Source: Nocardia sienata NBRC 100364 (GTDB lineage: Bacteria; Actinomycetota; Actinomycetes; Mycobacteriales; Mycobacteriaceae). From it: a stretch of DNA of 38,082 nt. The notes beneath the pieces were generated by a model. The model worked only from the letters and a program-made list of their open reading frames with translations. It ran no database searches and had not been told where the DNA came from. The DNA lies in assembly GCF_001613205.1 (NCBI RefSeq), contig NZ_BDBX01000063.1, forward strand, positions 1-38,082, written 5' to 3'. A program made the translations under genes and the position numbers. How positions within the stretch are numbered: position 1 is the stretch's first letter; each line of letters starts with the position of its first letter. This document shows positions 1 through 7,788 of this stretch, piece after piece.

Positions 1-1039
1 TGCCCCCGCTCCGGCGCCCGCCCCCGCTCCGGCGCCCGCGCCTGCGGCTGCCGCTCCGGCCCCCGCCGCGCAGGCTGCCTCCGGTAACGGCGCTACTCCG
101 TATGTCACTCCGTTGGTGCGCAAGCTGGCCGAGGAGAACGGCGTCGACCTGGCGTCGGTCACCGGCTCGGGTGTCGGCGGCCGGATCCGCAAGCAGGACG
201 TGCTCGCCGCCGCCGAGGCCAAGAAGGCTCCGGCCGCCGCGGCACCGACGGCCGCCGCCCCCACCGCCGCGGCACCGGCCAAGGCGGCCGCCACCCCCAG
301 CCCCGCGCTGGCGGCACTGCGTGGAACCACCCAGAAGGCCAACCGGATCCGGCAGATCACCGCGACCAAGACCCTGGAGTCGCTGCAGACCACCGCGCAG
401 CTCACCCAGGTGCACGAGGCCGATGTCACCAAGATCGCCGCATTGCGCAAGCAGGCCAAGGCCGATTTCGCCAAGCGCGAGGGCGTGAACCTGACCTTCC
501 TGCCGTTCTTCGCCAAGGCCGTGGTGGAGGCGCTCGGGGTGCACCCGAACGTCAATGCCAGCTACGACGCGAACAGCAAGGAGATCACCTACCACGCGTC
601 GGTGCACCTGGGCATCGCGGTCGACACCGAGCAGGGTCTGCTGTCCCCGGTGATCCACAACGCCAGCGATCTGTCGCTGGCGGGTCTGGCCCGTGCCATC
701 GCCGATATCGCCAACCGGGCCCGCACCGGCGGCCTGAAGCCCGACGAGCTGGCCGGTGGCACCTTCACCATCACCAATATCGGCAGCCAGGGCGCCCTGT
801 TCGACACCCCGATCCTGGTCCCGCCGCAGGCGGCGATGCTGGGCACGGGTGCCATCGTGAAGCGCCCGACCGTGGTCACCGACGAGTCCGGTAGCGAGTT
901 CATCGGCGTCCGTTCGATGTGCTATCTGCCGCTGACCTACGATCACCGCCTCATCGACGGTGCGGATGCCGGCCGGTTCCTCACGACCATCCGGCACCGC
1001 CTGGAAGAGGCGGCGTTCGAGGCCGATCTCGGCCTGTAA
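1..1039 (+). CDS. sucB: Dihydrolipoamide succinyltransferase (E2 of 2-oxoglutarate dehydrogenase), 5'-truncated
   Basis: The frame is open from base 2, so the gene starts before the window. It begins in an Ala/Pro-rich swivel linker (bases 2-90), followed by a peripheral subunit-binding domain (VRKLAEENG ... GRIRKQDV, about bases 113-215), a second Ala-rich linker, and the acyltransferase catalytic domain. The catalytic signature YDHRLIDGAD near the C-terminus carries the active-site His and Asp. The enzyme transfers the acyl group from lipoamide to CoA in a cytosolic 2-oxoacid dehydrogenase complex. The lipoyl domain lies outside the window. The location next to lipB and lipA, which make and attach its lipoyl cofactor, supports the assignment. 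Whether its substrate is 2-oxoglutarate or a branched-chain oxoacid cannot be proven from this part. Confidence 0.93.
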   Translation, partial: APAPAPAPAPAPAPAAAAPAPAAQAASGNGATPYVTPLVRKLAEENGVDLASVTGSGVGGRIRKQDVLAAAEAKKAPAAAAPTAAAPTAAAPAKAAATPSPALAALRGTTQKANRIRQITATKTLESLQTTAQLTQVHEADVTKIAALRKQAKADFAKREGVNLTFLPFFAKAVVEALGVHPNVNASYDANSKEITYHASVHLGIAVDTEQGLLSPVIHNASDLSLAGLARAIADIANRARTGGLKPDELAGGTFTITNIGSQGALFDTPILVPPQAAMLGTGAIVKRPTVVTDESGSEFIGVRSMCYLPLTYDHRLIDGADAGRFLTTIRHRLEEAAFEADLGL

Positions 1040-1051
1040 GGGGCGACGACG

Positions 1052-1942
1052 ATGTCGGTTGTGGTGGCCGGTTCGTCCGGACTGATCGGCACCGCGCTCG
1101 TCGCGGCGTTGCGCCGCGACGGGGAGCAGGTGATCCGGCTGGTCCGGCGGCCGGCCGCCGCGCCCGACGAACGTCGCTGGGATCCCGCACAGGGGGAACT
1201 CGACCCGCGGATCCTCGACGGCGTCGACGCGGTGGTGAACCTGTGCGGGGCCGGTATCGGTGACAAACGCTGGACCGGCGCGTACAAACAATTGCTCCGC
1301 GACAGCCGGGTCACCCCGACCGATGTCCTCGCGACGGCGGTGGCCCGGGCCGGGGTCCCGACGCTGGTCAACGCCAGCGGCGTCCACTACTACGGTGACA
1401 CCGGTGCGCGAGCGGTGGACGAGAGCGGCCCTCCGGGAACCGGTTTCCTGCCCACGCTGTGTCACGACTGGGAGGCCGCGACCCACGCCGCCACCGAGGC
1501 CGGGACCCGCACGGTGCTACTGCGCAGCGGGGTGGTGCTCACCGGCTCCGGTGGCATGCTGCCGCAACTGCGGACGCTGTTCCTGCTGGGCCTGGGCGGC
1601 CGGCTGGGCAGCGGACGCCAGTATCAGCCGTGGATCTCCCTCGACGACGAGATCGGCGCGATCCGACATGCGCTCACCAGCGAATCGGTACGGGGTCCGC
1701 TCAATGCCGTGGGCCCCGCGCCGGTTACCAATGCCGCTTTCACCCGCGCGCTCGGCAATGCCCTGAACCGGCCGACACCGTTGTTCGTCCCGGGTTTCGC
1801 GCTGCGCGTGGTGATCGGCGAGTTCGCGGAGGAAGCCATCCTGCACAGTCCGCGGGCCCTGCCGCGAGTGCTCGAGGAAACCGGGTACGAATTCCGTCAC
1901 GCCACCGTCGGCGCGGCACTGGCCGCCGCGGTGGGCCGATGA
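1052..1942 (+). CDS. TIGR01777 family epimerase/SDR oxidoreductase
   Basis: This 296-residue protein has an N-terminal Rossmann NAD(P)-binding motif (VVAGSSGLIGTAL, residues about 4-16, GxxGxxG) and the family's SGVHYYGDTG segment about a third of the way in. The C-terminal extension (SPRALPRVLEETGYEF) matches the YfcH/DUF1731 tail of TIGR01777 proteins. Substrate and reaction are unknown for the family. It starts 12 bases after sucB and its stop overlaps the ATG of the next gene (ATGA), so it is probably cotranscribed with the lipoate genes. Family confidence is high; function is open. Confidence 0.9.
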   Translation: MSVVVAGSSGLIGTALVAALRRDGEQVIRLVRRPAAAPDERRWDPAQGELDPRILDGVDAVVNLCGAGIGDKRWTGAYKQLLRDSRVTPTDVLATAVARAGVPTLVNASGVHYYGDTGARAVDESGPPGTGFLPTLCHDWEAATHAATEAGTRTVLLRSGVVLTGSGGMLPQLRTLFLLGLGGRLGSGRQYQPWISLDDEIGAIRHALTSESVRGPLNAVGPAPVTNAAFTRALGNALNRPTPLFVPGFALRVVIGEFAEEAILHSPRALPRVLEETGYEFRHATVGAALAAAVGR

Positions 1943-2463
1943 CCGCCGGCGTCACCTCGGTCCGGGAAGCGCGCACCGAGGATCTCCCCGCGATCCTGGA
2001 GATCCACAATCGCGCCATCGCCGAGACCACGGCCATCTGGGACGACGAACCCGTGGCACTCGACGAGCGCGTCGCCTGGTTCCGCAACCGTACCGAGCAC
2101 GGCCGTCCCGTCCTGGTCGCCGAAGTCGGCGGTGAACTCGCCGGTTACGCCAGTTACGGGCCGTGGCGGCCCAAATCCGGCTACCGCCACACCGTGGAGA
2201 ATTCGGTCTATATCGCCGACCGATTCCAGCGACGCGGGATCGGCGCCACCCTGCTGGCCGAGCTGATCGGCCGCGCCGAGAAGGCCGGTGATATCCACGC
2301 CATGGTCGCGGCCATCGAATCGAGCAACACCGGTTCGATCGCCCTGCACCAGCGATTCGGTTTCCGCACGGTGGGCGTACTTCCGGAGGTGGGCCGCAAG
2401 TTCGGCCGCTGGATGGATCTGACGCTGATGCAGCTCACCCTGGAGATGAGCGTAACGTCATGA
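1939..2463 (+). CDS. GNAT N-acetyltransferase, phosphinothricin acetyltransferase (Pat/MnaT)-like
   Basis: The 174-residue protein starts at the ATG overlapping the upstream stop (ATGA); the frame is open further upstream but that part is a shadow of the SDR gene. It has the N-terminal VREARTEDLPAILEIHN beta-alpha of small GNATs, the TAIWDDEP segment typical of the Pat/YncA family, and the acetyl-CoA pyrophosphate loop RRGIGATLL. Relatives acetylate the free amine of phosphinothricin, methionine sulfone or methionine sulfoximine using acetyl-CoA. The gene overlaps lipB by ATGA. The true substrate is unknown. Confidence 0.88.
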   Translation: MTAGVTSVREARTEDLPAILEIHNRAIAETTAIWDDEPVALDERVAWFRNRTEHGRPVLVAEVGGELAGYASYGPWRPKSGYRHTVENSVYIADRFQRRGIGATLLAELIGRAEKAGDIHAMVAAIESSNTGSIALHQRFGFRTVGVLPEVGRKFGRWMDLTLMQLTLEMSVTS

Positions 2464-3239
2464 AGGTGAACAACACCCGCACCGCAACCCGGTCGGCTCG
2501 CTACGACAGCACCCCCGTCGACGTGCGTGAACTGGGTCTCATCGACTATCAGCAGGCGTGGGATCTGCAGCGTGAACTCGCCGCCCGCCGGGCCGACGGC
2601 GCCGGCACCGACACCTTGCTCCTGCTCGAACACCCCTCCGTCTACACCGCGGGCCGCCGTACCGAGGAGGCCGATCGGCCCACCGACGGCAGCCCGGTGA
2701 TCGATGTGGACCGGGGCGGCAAGATCACCTGGCACGGCCCGGGACAGCTGGTCGGCTACCCCATCATCCGCCTCGCCGAACCGATAGATGTGGTCGACTA
2801 CGTCCGGCGCCTCGAACAGGCCCTCATCCGGACCGTCACCGATCTCGGCGTCGAATGCGGACGGGTCCCCGGACGCTCCGGCGTCTGGCTGCCCGCGTCC
2901 GGGTTGCTGCCCGAGCGCAAGATCGCCTCGATCGGGATCCGAGTGCAGCGCGGAGTCACCCTGCACGGCATCTCGCTGAACTGCAATGCCGATCTCGGCG
3001 CGTTCGGCGCCATCATCGCCTGCGGAATCCGCGATGCCGGTTCGACCAGCCTGAGCCAGGAACTCGGCCGCGAGGTCACCGTCGCAGAGGTCACGCCGCG
3101 TATCGCCGAAGCTGTTCCGGCCGCGCTCGACGGCGAGATCCCGGTTACCGAGCACGATATCCCGCGGGCCGCCACCCCGGCCGTCGCGGACCACGCCGCC
3201 GCCACCGCGGCACGCGATCCGAAAGGTGCCACAGCATGA
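2460..3239 (+). CDS. lipB: Lipoyl(octanoyl) transferase LipB
   Basis: This 259-residue enzyme transfers octanoate from acyl carrier protein to the lipoyl domains of E2 and GcvH proteins. The family signature DRGGKITWHGPGQLVGYP is at residues 84-101. The catalytic Lys is K154 in ERKIASIGI and the acyl-accepting Cys is C188 in IACGIRD. It overlaps the acetyltransferase upstream and lipA downstream, each by an ATGA, which implies translational coupling. The C-terminal roughly 30 residues are Ala-rich and probably disordered. With lipA it supplies the cofactor for the E2 encoded at the start of the window. Confidence 0.96.
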   Translation: MKVNNTRTATRSARYDSTPVDVRELGLIDYQQAWDLQRELAARRADGAGTDTLLLLEHPSVYTAGRRTEEADRPTDGSPVIDVDRGGKITWHGPGQLVGYPIIRLAEPIDVVDYVRRLEQALIRTVTDLGVECGRVPGRSGVWLPASGLLPERKIASIGIRVQRGVTLHGISLNCNADLGAFGAIIACGIRDAGSTSLSQELGREVTVAEVTPRIAEAVPAALDGEIPVTEHDIPRAATPAVADHAAATAARDPKGATA

Positions 3240-4333
3240 GCGAGTCAGGCCCGGAGGCGGCAGCGCAGCGTAACCACGGAGGGCCCTCGCTCATGCCCGA
3301 TGGACGCCGCATGACCTCCGCCCAAGCTCCCGCCGGCCGCAAACTGCTGCGCATCGAGGCCCGCAACGCCGAGACCCCGATCGAACGCAAACCCGGCTGG
3401 ATCCGCACCCGCGCCACCATGGGCCCGGAGTACACCGAGCTCAAGGGCCTGGTGAAACGAGAGGGTCTGCATACGGTCTGCGAGGAAGCGGGCTGCCCCA
3501 ATATCTTCGAATGCTGGGAGGACCGCGAGGCCACCTTCCTCATCGGCGGCGAACAGTGCACCCGGCGTTGCGATTTCTGCCAGATCGACACCGGCAAACC
3601 TTCGCCGCTCGACCGTGACGAACCCCGCCGGGTCGCCGAGAGCGTGCAGGCCATGGGACTGCGCTACTCCACCATCACCGGCGTCGCCCGCGACGATCTG
3701 GAGGACGGCGGCGCCTGGCTGTACGCCGAAACCGTACGCGCCATCAAGAAACTCAACCCGGCCACCGGCGTCGAACTGCTCATTCCCGATTTCAACGCGA
3801 AACCGGATCAGCTCGCGGAGGTCTTCTCCTCCCGCCCCGAGGTACTGGCGCACAACCTCGAGACCGTGCCCCGGGTGTTCAAGCGGATCCGCCCCGCCTT
3901 CCGCTACGAACGGTCGCTCGAGGTACTCACCGCGGCCCGCGCCGACGGCCTGGTCACCAAGTCCAATCTGATCCTCGGTATGGGCGAAACCCCCGACGAG
4001 GTCACCCAGGCCATGCGCGACCTGCACGAGGCGGGCTGCGACATCCTCACCATCACCCAGTACCTGCGCCCCTCGCCGCGCCACCACCCGGTGGACCGCT
4101 GGGTGAAACCCGAGGAGTTCGTGGAACATTCGAAGGTGGCCGAGGAGATCGGTTTCGCCGGGGTGATGGCCGGACCACTGGTCCGCTCCTCCTATCGGGC
4201 GGGCCGGTTGTACGCCCAGGCCATGGCCCACCACGGCCGCCCCATCCCCGAAGTCATGGCGCATCTCGCCGCCGAGGGCACCGCCACCCAGGAGGCCAGC
4301 GCTGTTCTGGAACGGTTCGGGTCCCGGATCTGA
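3236..4333 (+). CDS. lipA: Lipoyl synthase LipA (radical SAM)
   Basis: LipA inserts two sulfur atoms into protein-bound octanoyl chains. The auxiliary cluster motif CX4CX5C (C82, C87, C93) and the radical SAM motif CX3CX2C (C108, C112, C115) are intact, and the C-terminal RSSYRAG carries the Ser that ligates the auxiliary cluster. I chose the ATG that overlaps the lipB stop because a GAAAGG ribosome binding site lies just before it. Internal ATGs at 3293 and 3311 are alternatives, and most homologues begin near the latter. The product is 365 residues from the chosen start. A hairpin follows the gene. Confidence 0.95.
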   Translation: MSESGPEAAAQRNHGGPSLMPDGRRMTSAQAPAGRKLLRIEARNAETPIERKPGWIRTRATMGPEYTELKGLVKREGLHTVCEEAGCPNIFECWEDREATFLIGGEQCTRRCDFCQIDTGKPSPLDRDEPRRVAESVQAMGLRYSTITGVARDDLEDGGAWLYAETVRAIKKLNPATGVELLIPDFNAKPDQLAEVFSSRPEVLAHNLETVPRVFKRIRPAFRYERSLEVLTAARADGLVTKSNLILGMGETPDEVTQAMRDLHEAGCDILTITQYLRPSPRHHPVDRWVKPEEFVEHSKVAEEIGFAGVMAGPLVRSSYRAGRLYAQAMAHHGRPIPEVMAHLAAEGTATQEASAVLERFGSRI

Positions 4334-4342
4334 GGTTTTTCG

Positions 4343-4378
4343 CTCCGGTCCGTCGCCGGTACCCCCGACGGACCGGAG
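4343..4378 (+). terminator. Hairpin terminator after lipA
   Basis: A perfect 13-bp stem (CTCCGGTCCGTCG at 4343-4355 against 4366-4378) with a 10-base loop starts 9 bases after the lipA stop. There is no T tract after it, as is common in high-GC actinobacteria. It probably ends the sucB-lipA transcript. Confidence 0.7.
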
Positions 4379-4647
4379 TACCACTCCGCAGAGCCCTCCG
4401 AAGCTGCTGCCCACGGCACAGAACGTGCAGAATCCGGCCCCTCCCGTCGAATCGGACCGTGATCATCCATGGAACCGGCGGCTTGCGCCCGAACCGACGA
4501 GGCACCGACAGGCCGAGTGCCTGCGCCGCAAACGTTCCCACATACCAGAGGGTCATGATGACCGTCTTCGTCCATGCCGTTCATCGCGACCACCCCACTC
4601 GACACTCGGTCGTGAGCTCGAGACCGCTACCTACACTACAATGAAGG
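4379..4647. other. Intergenic stretch between lipA and vapB, no supported gene
   Basis: Together with the hairpin, about 360 bases separate lipA from the toxin-antitoxin module. Short frames exist on both strands but none has a ribosome binding site plus a protein-like product I recognise. The last 30 bases are AT-richer (CTACACTACAATG) and probably hold the promoter of the downstream vapBC operon. Confidence 0.5.
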
Positions 4648-4661
4648 CATTGAAGTCAATG
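4632..4661 (+). promoter_or_regulatory. Putative vapBC promoter (-10) and palindromic operator
   Basis: TACACT (4632-4637) and TACAAT (4637-4642) are candidate -10 boxes; no convincing -35 is seen. Immediately downstream is a perfect interrupted palindrome CATTGAAGTCAATG (4648-4661, 6-bp arms, 2-bp spacer), well placed for binding by the ribbon-helix-helix antitoxin encoded 36 bases further on. Type II antitoxins normally repress their own operon in this way. Confidence 0.5.
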
Positions 4662-4696
4662 GCGCCTTTGACGGCAACGAAGGCAGGTGAGCACAT

Positions 4697-4948
4697 ATGG
4701 CGAGACTAACGGTCCGAGATCTTCCCGATGACGTGCGTGAGGCGCTTCGCGTCCGGGCAGCCCAGCACGGGCGCAGCACCGAAGCCGAGGTCCGGGCGAT
4801 CCTCATCGAAACCGTCTCGCCCAGGCCGGAGGTCGGACTCGGCACTCTGCTGAACGATATCGGCAGGGAAATCGAGCTCGCCGACGACGAGATCGACGCC
4901 CTCACCGTCCGAGACCGCCGACCTGCCGACCCGCTGGAGTTCGGGTGA
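4697..4948 (+). CDS. FitA/VapB-type ribbon-helix-helix antitoxin
   Basis: The 83-residue product opens with MARLTVRDLPDDVREALRVR, the beta strand and first helix of a FitA-like ribbon-helix-helix DNA-binding domain. The helix-rich RSTEAEVRAILIETV segment completes it. The C-terminal half (acidic, ADDEIDALTVRDRRPADPLEF) is the expected toxin-wrapping tail. The stop overlaps the toxin start (GTGA). Role: neutralises the PIN toxin encoded next and autoregulates the operon. Confidence in the type is high; specificity is unknown. Confidence 0.9.
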   Translation: MARLTVRDLPDDVREALRVRAAQHGRSTEAEVRAILIETVSPRPEVGLGTLLNDIGREIELADDEIDALTVRDRRPADPLEFG

Positions 4949-5361
4949 TCATCCTCGACACGAACGTCATCGCCGAACCGTTACGCAAAGCGCCCGAGGC
5001 CGGAGTGGTCGAGTGGATCGACGCGCAGCCCCTCCACACGCTGTATCTGTCGGCCGTCACCGTGGCCGAGCTGCGTTTCGGGATCGCCGCTATGCCCGCG
5101 GGACGCCGCAGAGACCTCCTGAAAATTAGAGTCGAGACTCGTGTGTTGCCATTGTTCACGGGCCGTGTGCTCGCCTTCGATCTGGCCGCCTCCGCCGCCT
5201 ACGCCGAGGTCATGGCCGCGGCCCGTGCCGCCGGAAGGGCGATCGCCACAGCCGACGGCTTGATCGCGGCTACGGCAGAGTCCGCGAACATGTCCGTGGC
5301 CACCCGGGATACCGCCCCCTTCCGGGCCGCGGGAGTGCGTGTAATCGATCCGTGGGTGTAG
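4945..5361 (+). CDS. vapC: PIN-domain ribonuclease toxin (VapC/FitB-like)
   Basis: The 138-residue toxin starts at a GTG overlapping the antitoxin stop. PIN-domain acidic residues are in place: D5 (ILDTNV), E42 (TVAELRFGI), D104 (ATADGLIAA) and D122 (ATRDT). These bind Mg2+/Mn2+ in a site that cuts RNA, in many VapCs a tRNA or rRNA loop. The LRFGIAAMPAGRRR segment is typical of the FitB subgroup. The toxin target cannot be predicted. All catalytic positions are intact, so the module is probably functional. Confidence 0.93.
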   Translation: MIILDTNVIAEPLRKAPEAGVVEWIDAQPLHTLYLSAVTVAELRFGIAAMPAGRRRDLLKIRVETRVLPLFTGRVLAFDLAASAAYAEVMAAARAAGRAIATADGLIAATAESANMSVATRDTAPFRAAGVRVIDPWV

Positions 5362-5457
5362 TCGCCACGAGAAATAGGACGGCGGATCAGCGATGAGTCC
5401 CGCAGTGCCCACCCGTCCTGAACGGTGACACCACCGGAATTCCCAGGGAGACTCGAC

Positions 5458-5745
5458 ATGCTCATCGTCGCCGGATATCTCATCGTCGATCCGCCTGCCC
5501 GCGCCGCCTACCTCGACGGTTGCCTCGAGGTGGTCGACCGGGCCCGTTCGGCACCCGGCTGCCTGGATTTCGCATTGAGCGCCGACCTCACCGATCCCGG
5601 GCGCATCAATATCTTCGAGCGCTGGACGGACCGGGAATCGGTGGAGGCGTTCCGCGGCCCGGGGACCGGCGACGCGCAGAATGCGTCGATCCGCGGTGCT
5701 TCGGTGGCCGAGTACGAGATCGCCGAAATCCGTCCGCTGACCTGA
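5458..5745 (+). CDS. Antibiotic biosynthesis monooxygenase (ABM) domain protein
   Basis: A 95-residue product starting at the ATG with a CAGGGAG ribosome binding site 8 bases upstream; an in-frame GTG at 5425 is less likely because that site would fall inside the gene. The sequence LIVAGYLIVDPPARAAYLDGCLEVVDRAR ... (beginning) followed by APGCLDFALSADLTDPGRINIFERW is the ferredoxin-like ABM fold, with the conserved NIFERWTDRESVEAF strand-helix. Members are cofactor-free monooxygenases or small-molecule-binding proteins, usually dimers. The gene is convergent with the NTF2-like gene 8 bases downstream. Substrate unknown. Confidence 0.85.
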   Translation: MLIVAGYLIVDPPARAAYLDGCLEVVDRARSAPGCLDFALSADLTDPGRINIFERWTDRESVEAFRGPGTGDAQNASIRGASVAEYEIAEIRPLT

Positions 5746-5753
5746 TCGTCCGG

Positions 5754-6482
5754 CTAGAACTTGATGCGCTGCAGAAGAGCCGGGATCTTCGAGGCCGACA
5801 TGAGCGCCTTGAACTGCCAGCTGTCATCGCGCGGCAGGATTCCACCGCGCTGGGTGACATCGAAGGCGTCGTAGAGGGTTTCACCCTCCTCCATCAGTCC
5901 TTCGGCGTTGAAGTGATAGCGGTCGACGGCGGGACATTGGATGAAGCGGCCGTTGCCGTAGAGCACCGGGGCGCTGCTGTCGTAGGGATAGAGACGCAGG
6001 GGTCCGTCCCAGTGGCCGCTGCCTATGTAGCGGATGACCACCCGCACCCGGCCCTCGGGAGTGATATCGAGGTAGACCTGGCCGGGCAGCGGGTCGTAGC
6101 GCCAATCCGGGATGGCGTCGAAGAAGGCGAAATTGTATTTCACGAATTCGTCGATTCCGACGATGGTCCGGCCGAATGTGGTGACATCGGTGTAGCGGAC
6201 ATCGGGCGCGTACAGCTCGTGGTTGATGCTCATATCCCGCACCAGGAAACTCCACCAGTACTTCTTCGCCCAGTCCATGAGCCAGGACAGGTCCTGGCCG
6301 AGTTTGCTGTAGAGCTCCAGCTTCCGGTCGAATTCGACGAACCACTCCTCGGTGGTGGCCTGCAGTTCCGGTTCCGGGATCACCCGGATGGGCACCGCGC
6401 GGTTCGCGTCCAGGTATTCGGGGGCCGGCCGGGCGAGGCGGGGACGGCGCAGAGCTTGCTGGAACTGTTCGTCACTGAACAC
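5754..6482 (-). CDS. NTF2-like (SnoaL-fold) protein
   Basis: The 242-residue product starts at GTG with an AAAGG ribosome binding site 8 bases upstream. The middle (NHELYAPDVRYTDVTTFGRTIVGIDEFVKYN in sequence, here split for length: NHELYAPDVRY then GIDEFVKYNFAFFDAIPDW) is the cone-shaped NTF2/SnoaL fold that houses hydrophobic ligands. The WSFLVRDMS and Arg-rich N-terminus are an extension. Possible activities include isomerase, cyclase or hydrolase; none can be chosen. The gene is divergent from a TetR regulator across a palindromic operator, so it is probably that regulator's target. Confidence 0.8.
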   Translation of the reverse strand: MFSDEQFQQALRRPRLARPAPEYLDANRAVPIRVIPEPELQATTEEWFVEFDRKLELYSKLGQDLSWLMDWAKKYWWSFLVRDMSINHELYAPDVRYTDVTTFGRTIVGIDEFVKYNFAFFDAIPDWRYDPLPGQVYLDITPEGRVRVVIRYIGSGHWDGPLRLYPYDSSAPVLYGNGRFIQCPAVDRYHFNAEGLMEEGETLYDAFDVTQRGGILPRDDSWQFKALMSASKIPALLQRIKF

Positions 6483-6531
6483 GGCATGAGCCTTTCGGCA
6501 AGTGCGACCCGGGACGGCGCAATCGACCTAC

Positions 6532-6560
6532 AACTTGAATCGTATGATTCATGTTGAATC
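6532..6560. promoter_or_regulatory. Palindromic operator between the NTF2-like and TetR genes
   Basis: TGAATC (6536-6541) GTAT GATTCA (6546-6551) is a perfect palindrome, and the arms extend to AACTTGAATC / GATTCATGTT with one mismatch (6532-6555). A third TGAATC copy follows at 6555-6560. The position between divergent genes and the size fit a TetR dimer site. It overlaps an upstream ATG (6551) of the TetR frame, which argues that the TetR start is the GTG at 6605. Confidence 0.6.
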
Positions 6561-6604
6561 AGGTGATGTCAATGGATTGTCGGAGCCGATGCGAGGATGA
6601 GTCG

Positions 6605-7288
6605 GTGAACGCACCCAAACTGTGGCGTGGCCGGACCCTGGACGCCAGGTCCGCGGAGCGGCGCGAGCAACTCGTGGACGTCGGTGTCGAACTGCTCGGC
6701 ACCGGTGGCTCGGCCGCGGTCACCATGCGGGCGGTGACCAGGGCGGCGAATCTGAGTCCGCGCTACTTCTACGAGAGCTTCGAGGACCGGTCCGCTCTGA
6801 TCGCCGCCGTCTACGACCGGCTCGAAGCCGAACTACTCACCAGGTTGCGCGCGGCCGGTTACGGCGGCGATCTGCGCACCACCATCCGCACGGCGCTCCA
6901 GATCTGCGCCGCCTTCTTCGAGGAGGACCCACGCCGGGCCCGGATCCTGTTGCGCGAACCTCTCACCGATGACACATTGCGCCGCCACAGCGCCGGTCGG
7001 CTACCGGCGTTCCTGCGCACCATGGTGCCGGCCCTCGGCACCGCGGCCGGTGCGCTGATACCGGATAGCGAGGAAGCTCTCGCGGTCGCCGGTACCGCGC
7101 TCGGCGGCGCTCTGGTGGCCCTCTATCTGGACTGGATCGACGGACGTCTCCCGGTGGAACGCGACCGCCTGGTCGACCACGCGACGGCGGTAGTGCTGGC
7201 CCTCGCCGACATCAGGCTCTGGCCGCCACCTTCATCCAGTTGCCCCGGCAAACCGGACGGGGCCGACACGACCGTTCACCATTCGTGA
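6605..7288 (+). CDS. TetR/AcrR family transcriptional regulator
   Basis: The start is the GTG preceded by GAGGA 8 bases upstream; ATGs further up lie in the operator. The product has 227 residues. The HTH is AAVTMRAVTRAANLSPRYFY followed by ESFEDRSALIAAVY, standard for the TetR DNA-binding domain. The C-terminal ligand domain (from about residue 75) includes an FFEEDPRRARILLREPL segment. It probably represses itself and the divergent NTF2-like gene through the palindrome at 6532-6560. Its 3' end overlaps the convergent membrane-protein gene by 13 bases. Confidence 0.9.
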   Translation: MNAPKLWRGRTLDARSAERREQLVDVGVELLGTGGSAAVTMRAVTRAANLSPRYFYESFEDRSALIAAVYDRLEAELLTRLRAAGYGGDLRTTIRTALQICAAFFEEDPRRARILLREPLTDDTLRRHSAGRLPAFLRTMVPALGTAAGALIPDSEEALAVAGTALGGALVALYLDWIDGRLPVERDRLVDHATAVVLALADIRLWPPPSSSCPGKPDGADTTVHHS

Positions 7289-7740
7289 TCGCGCACGAGT
7301 TCCACTTTCGCCTGTGCCAGCAGCCCGGCCTGCAGCGACTCGCAATGCGCCCACCAGTCCGGATGCGTCGCGGGGTCACGGACGGCGGCGTGCAATCCCT
7401 CGGCATGGGCGACGATCCTGGCGCGCAGCGCGTCCGAGCAGATGATCTCGACCCGCTTCTCGGCCAGCCAGACGCTTTCGATCAGCCGCTTCAGATCCTC
7501 CGGCGCACCGCCCCGCTCGCGCACATCGAGCTCCGATTGCAGCCGCTGCGCCGTCTCCAGATAGCCGAGAATCGCGGACTTCAACTCGTCTCGGTGGGCG
7601 AGGCGGCTCTCGGCGAGTAATTCGAGCTTCGACTGCCGCGCCGAACTCCGTTGTACCAGAAGCGTTGCCGAGGCGCCGAGCGCGGCGCCCAGCAAGGGCA
7701 TCAGACTCGTCAGCAACGTCGAAACCACACCCGGCGACAT
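7276..7740 (-). CDS. Single-pass membrane protein with a coiled-coil cytoplasmic part, unknown function
   Basis: The 154-residue product starts at the ATG with AAGGA upstream (an in-frame GTG at 7764 is an alternative). Residues about 4-28 form one membrane helix (VVSTLLTSLMPLLGAALGA), followed by a charged helical region (SARQSKLELLAESRLAHRDE) likely to be a coiled coil, then a helical domain. I recognise no family. It is the last gene of a reverse-strand operon with the lipoprotein, SDR and EamA genes, 48 bases after the lipoprotein gene. The 3' end overlaps the convergent tetR. Confidence 0.65.
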   Translation of the reverse strand: MSPGVVSTLLTSLMPLLGAALGASATLLVQRSSARQSKLELLAESRLAHRDELKSAILGYLETAQRLQSELDVRERGGAPEDLKRLIESVWLAEKRVEIICSDALRARIVAHAEGLHAAVRDPATHPDWWAHCESLQAGLLAQAKVELVRDHEW

Positions 7741-7788
7741 GGCCCCATCCTTCACCATCGGCACCCCGTCGCGGCGGGCCGATACCGA

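Noticed and set aside
1..60. GC-rich repeats at the window start as a DNA repeat element
   Set aside because: They encode the Ala/Pro linker of the E2 protein in frame.
3245..4414. 389-codon frame antisense to lipA, and similar long antisense frames opposite lipB, the MFS genes, the radical SAM and ATP-grasp genes
   Set aside because: These are shadows caused by high GC and strong codon bias on the coding strand; none has a recognised motif.
4254..4556. Reverse-strand 100-codon frame downstream of lipA (begins MTLWYVGTFAAQALG)
   Set aside because: Protein-like at its start, but it runs through the lipA terminator and into lipA with weak third-position bias and no recognised family.
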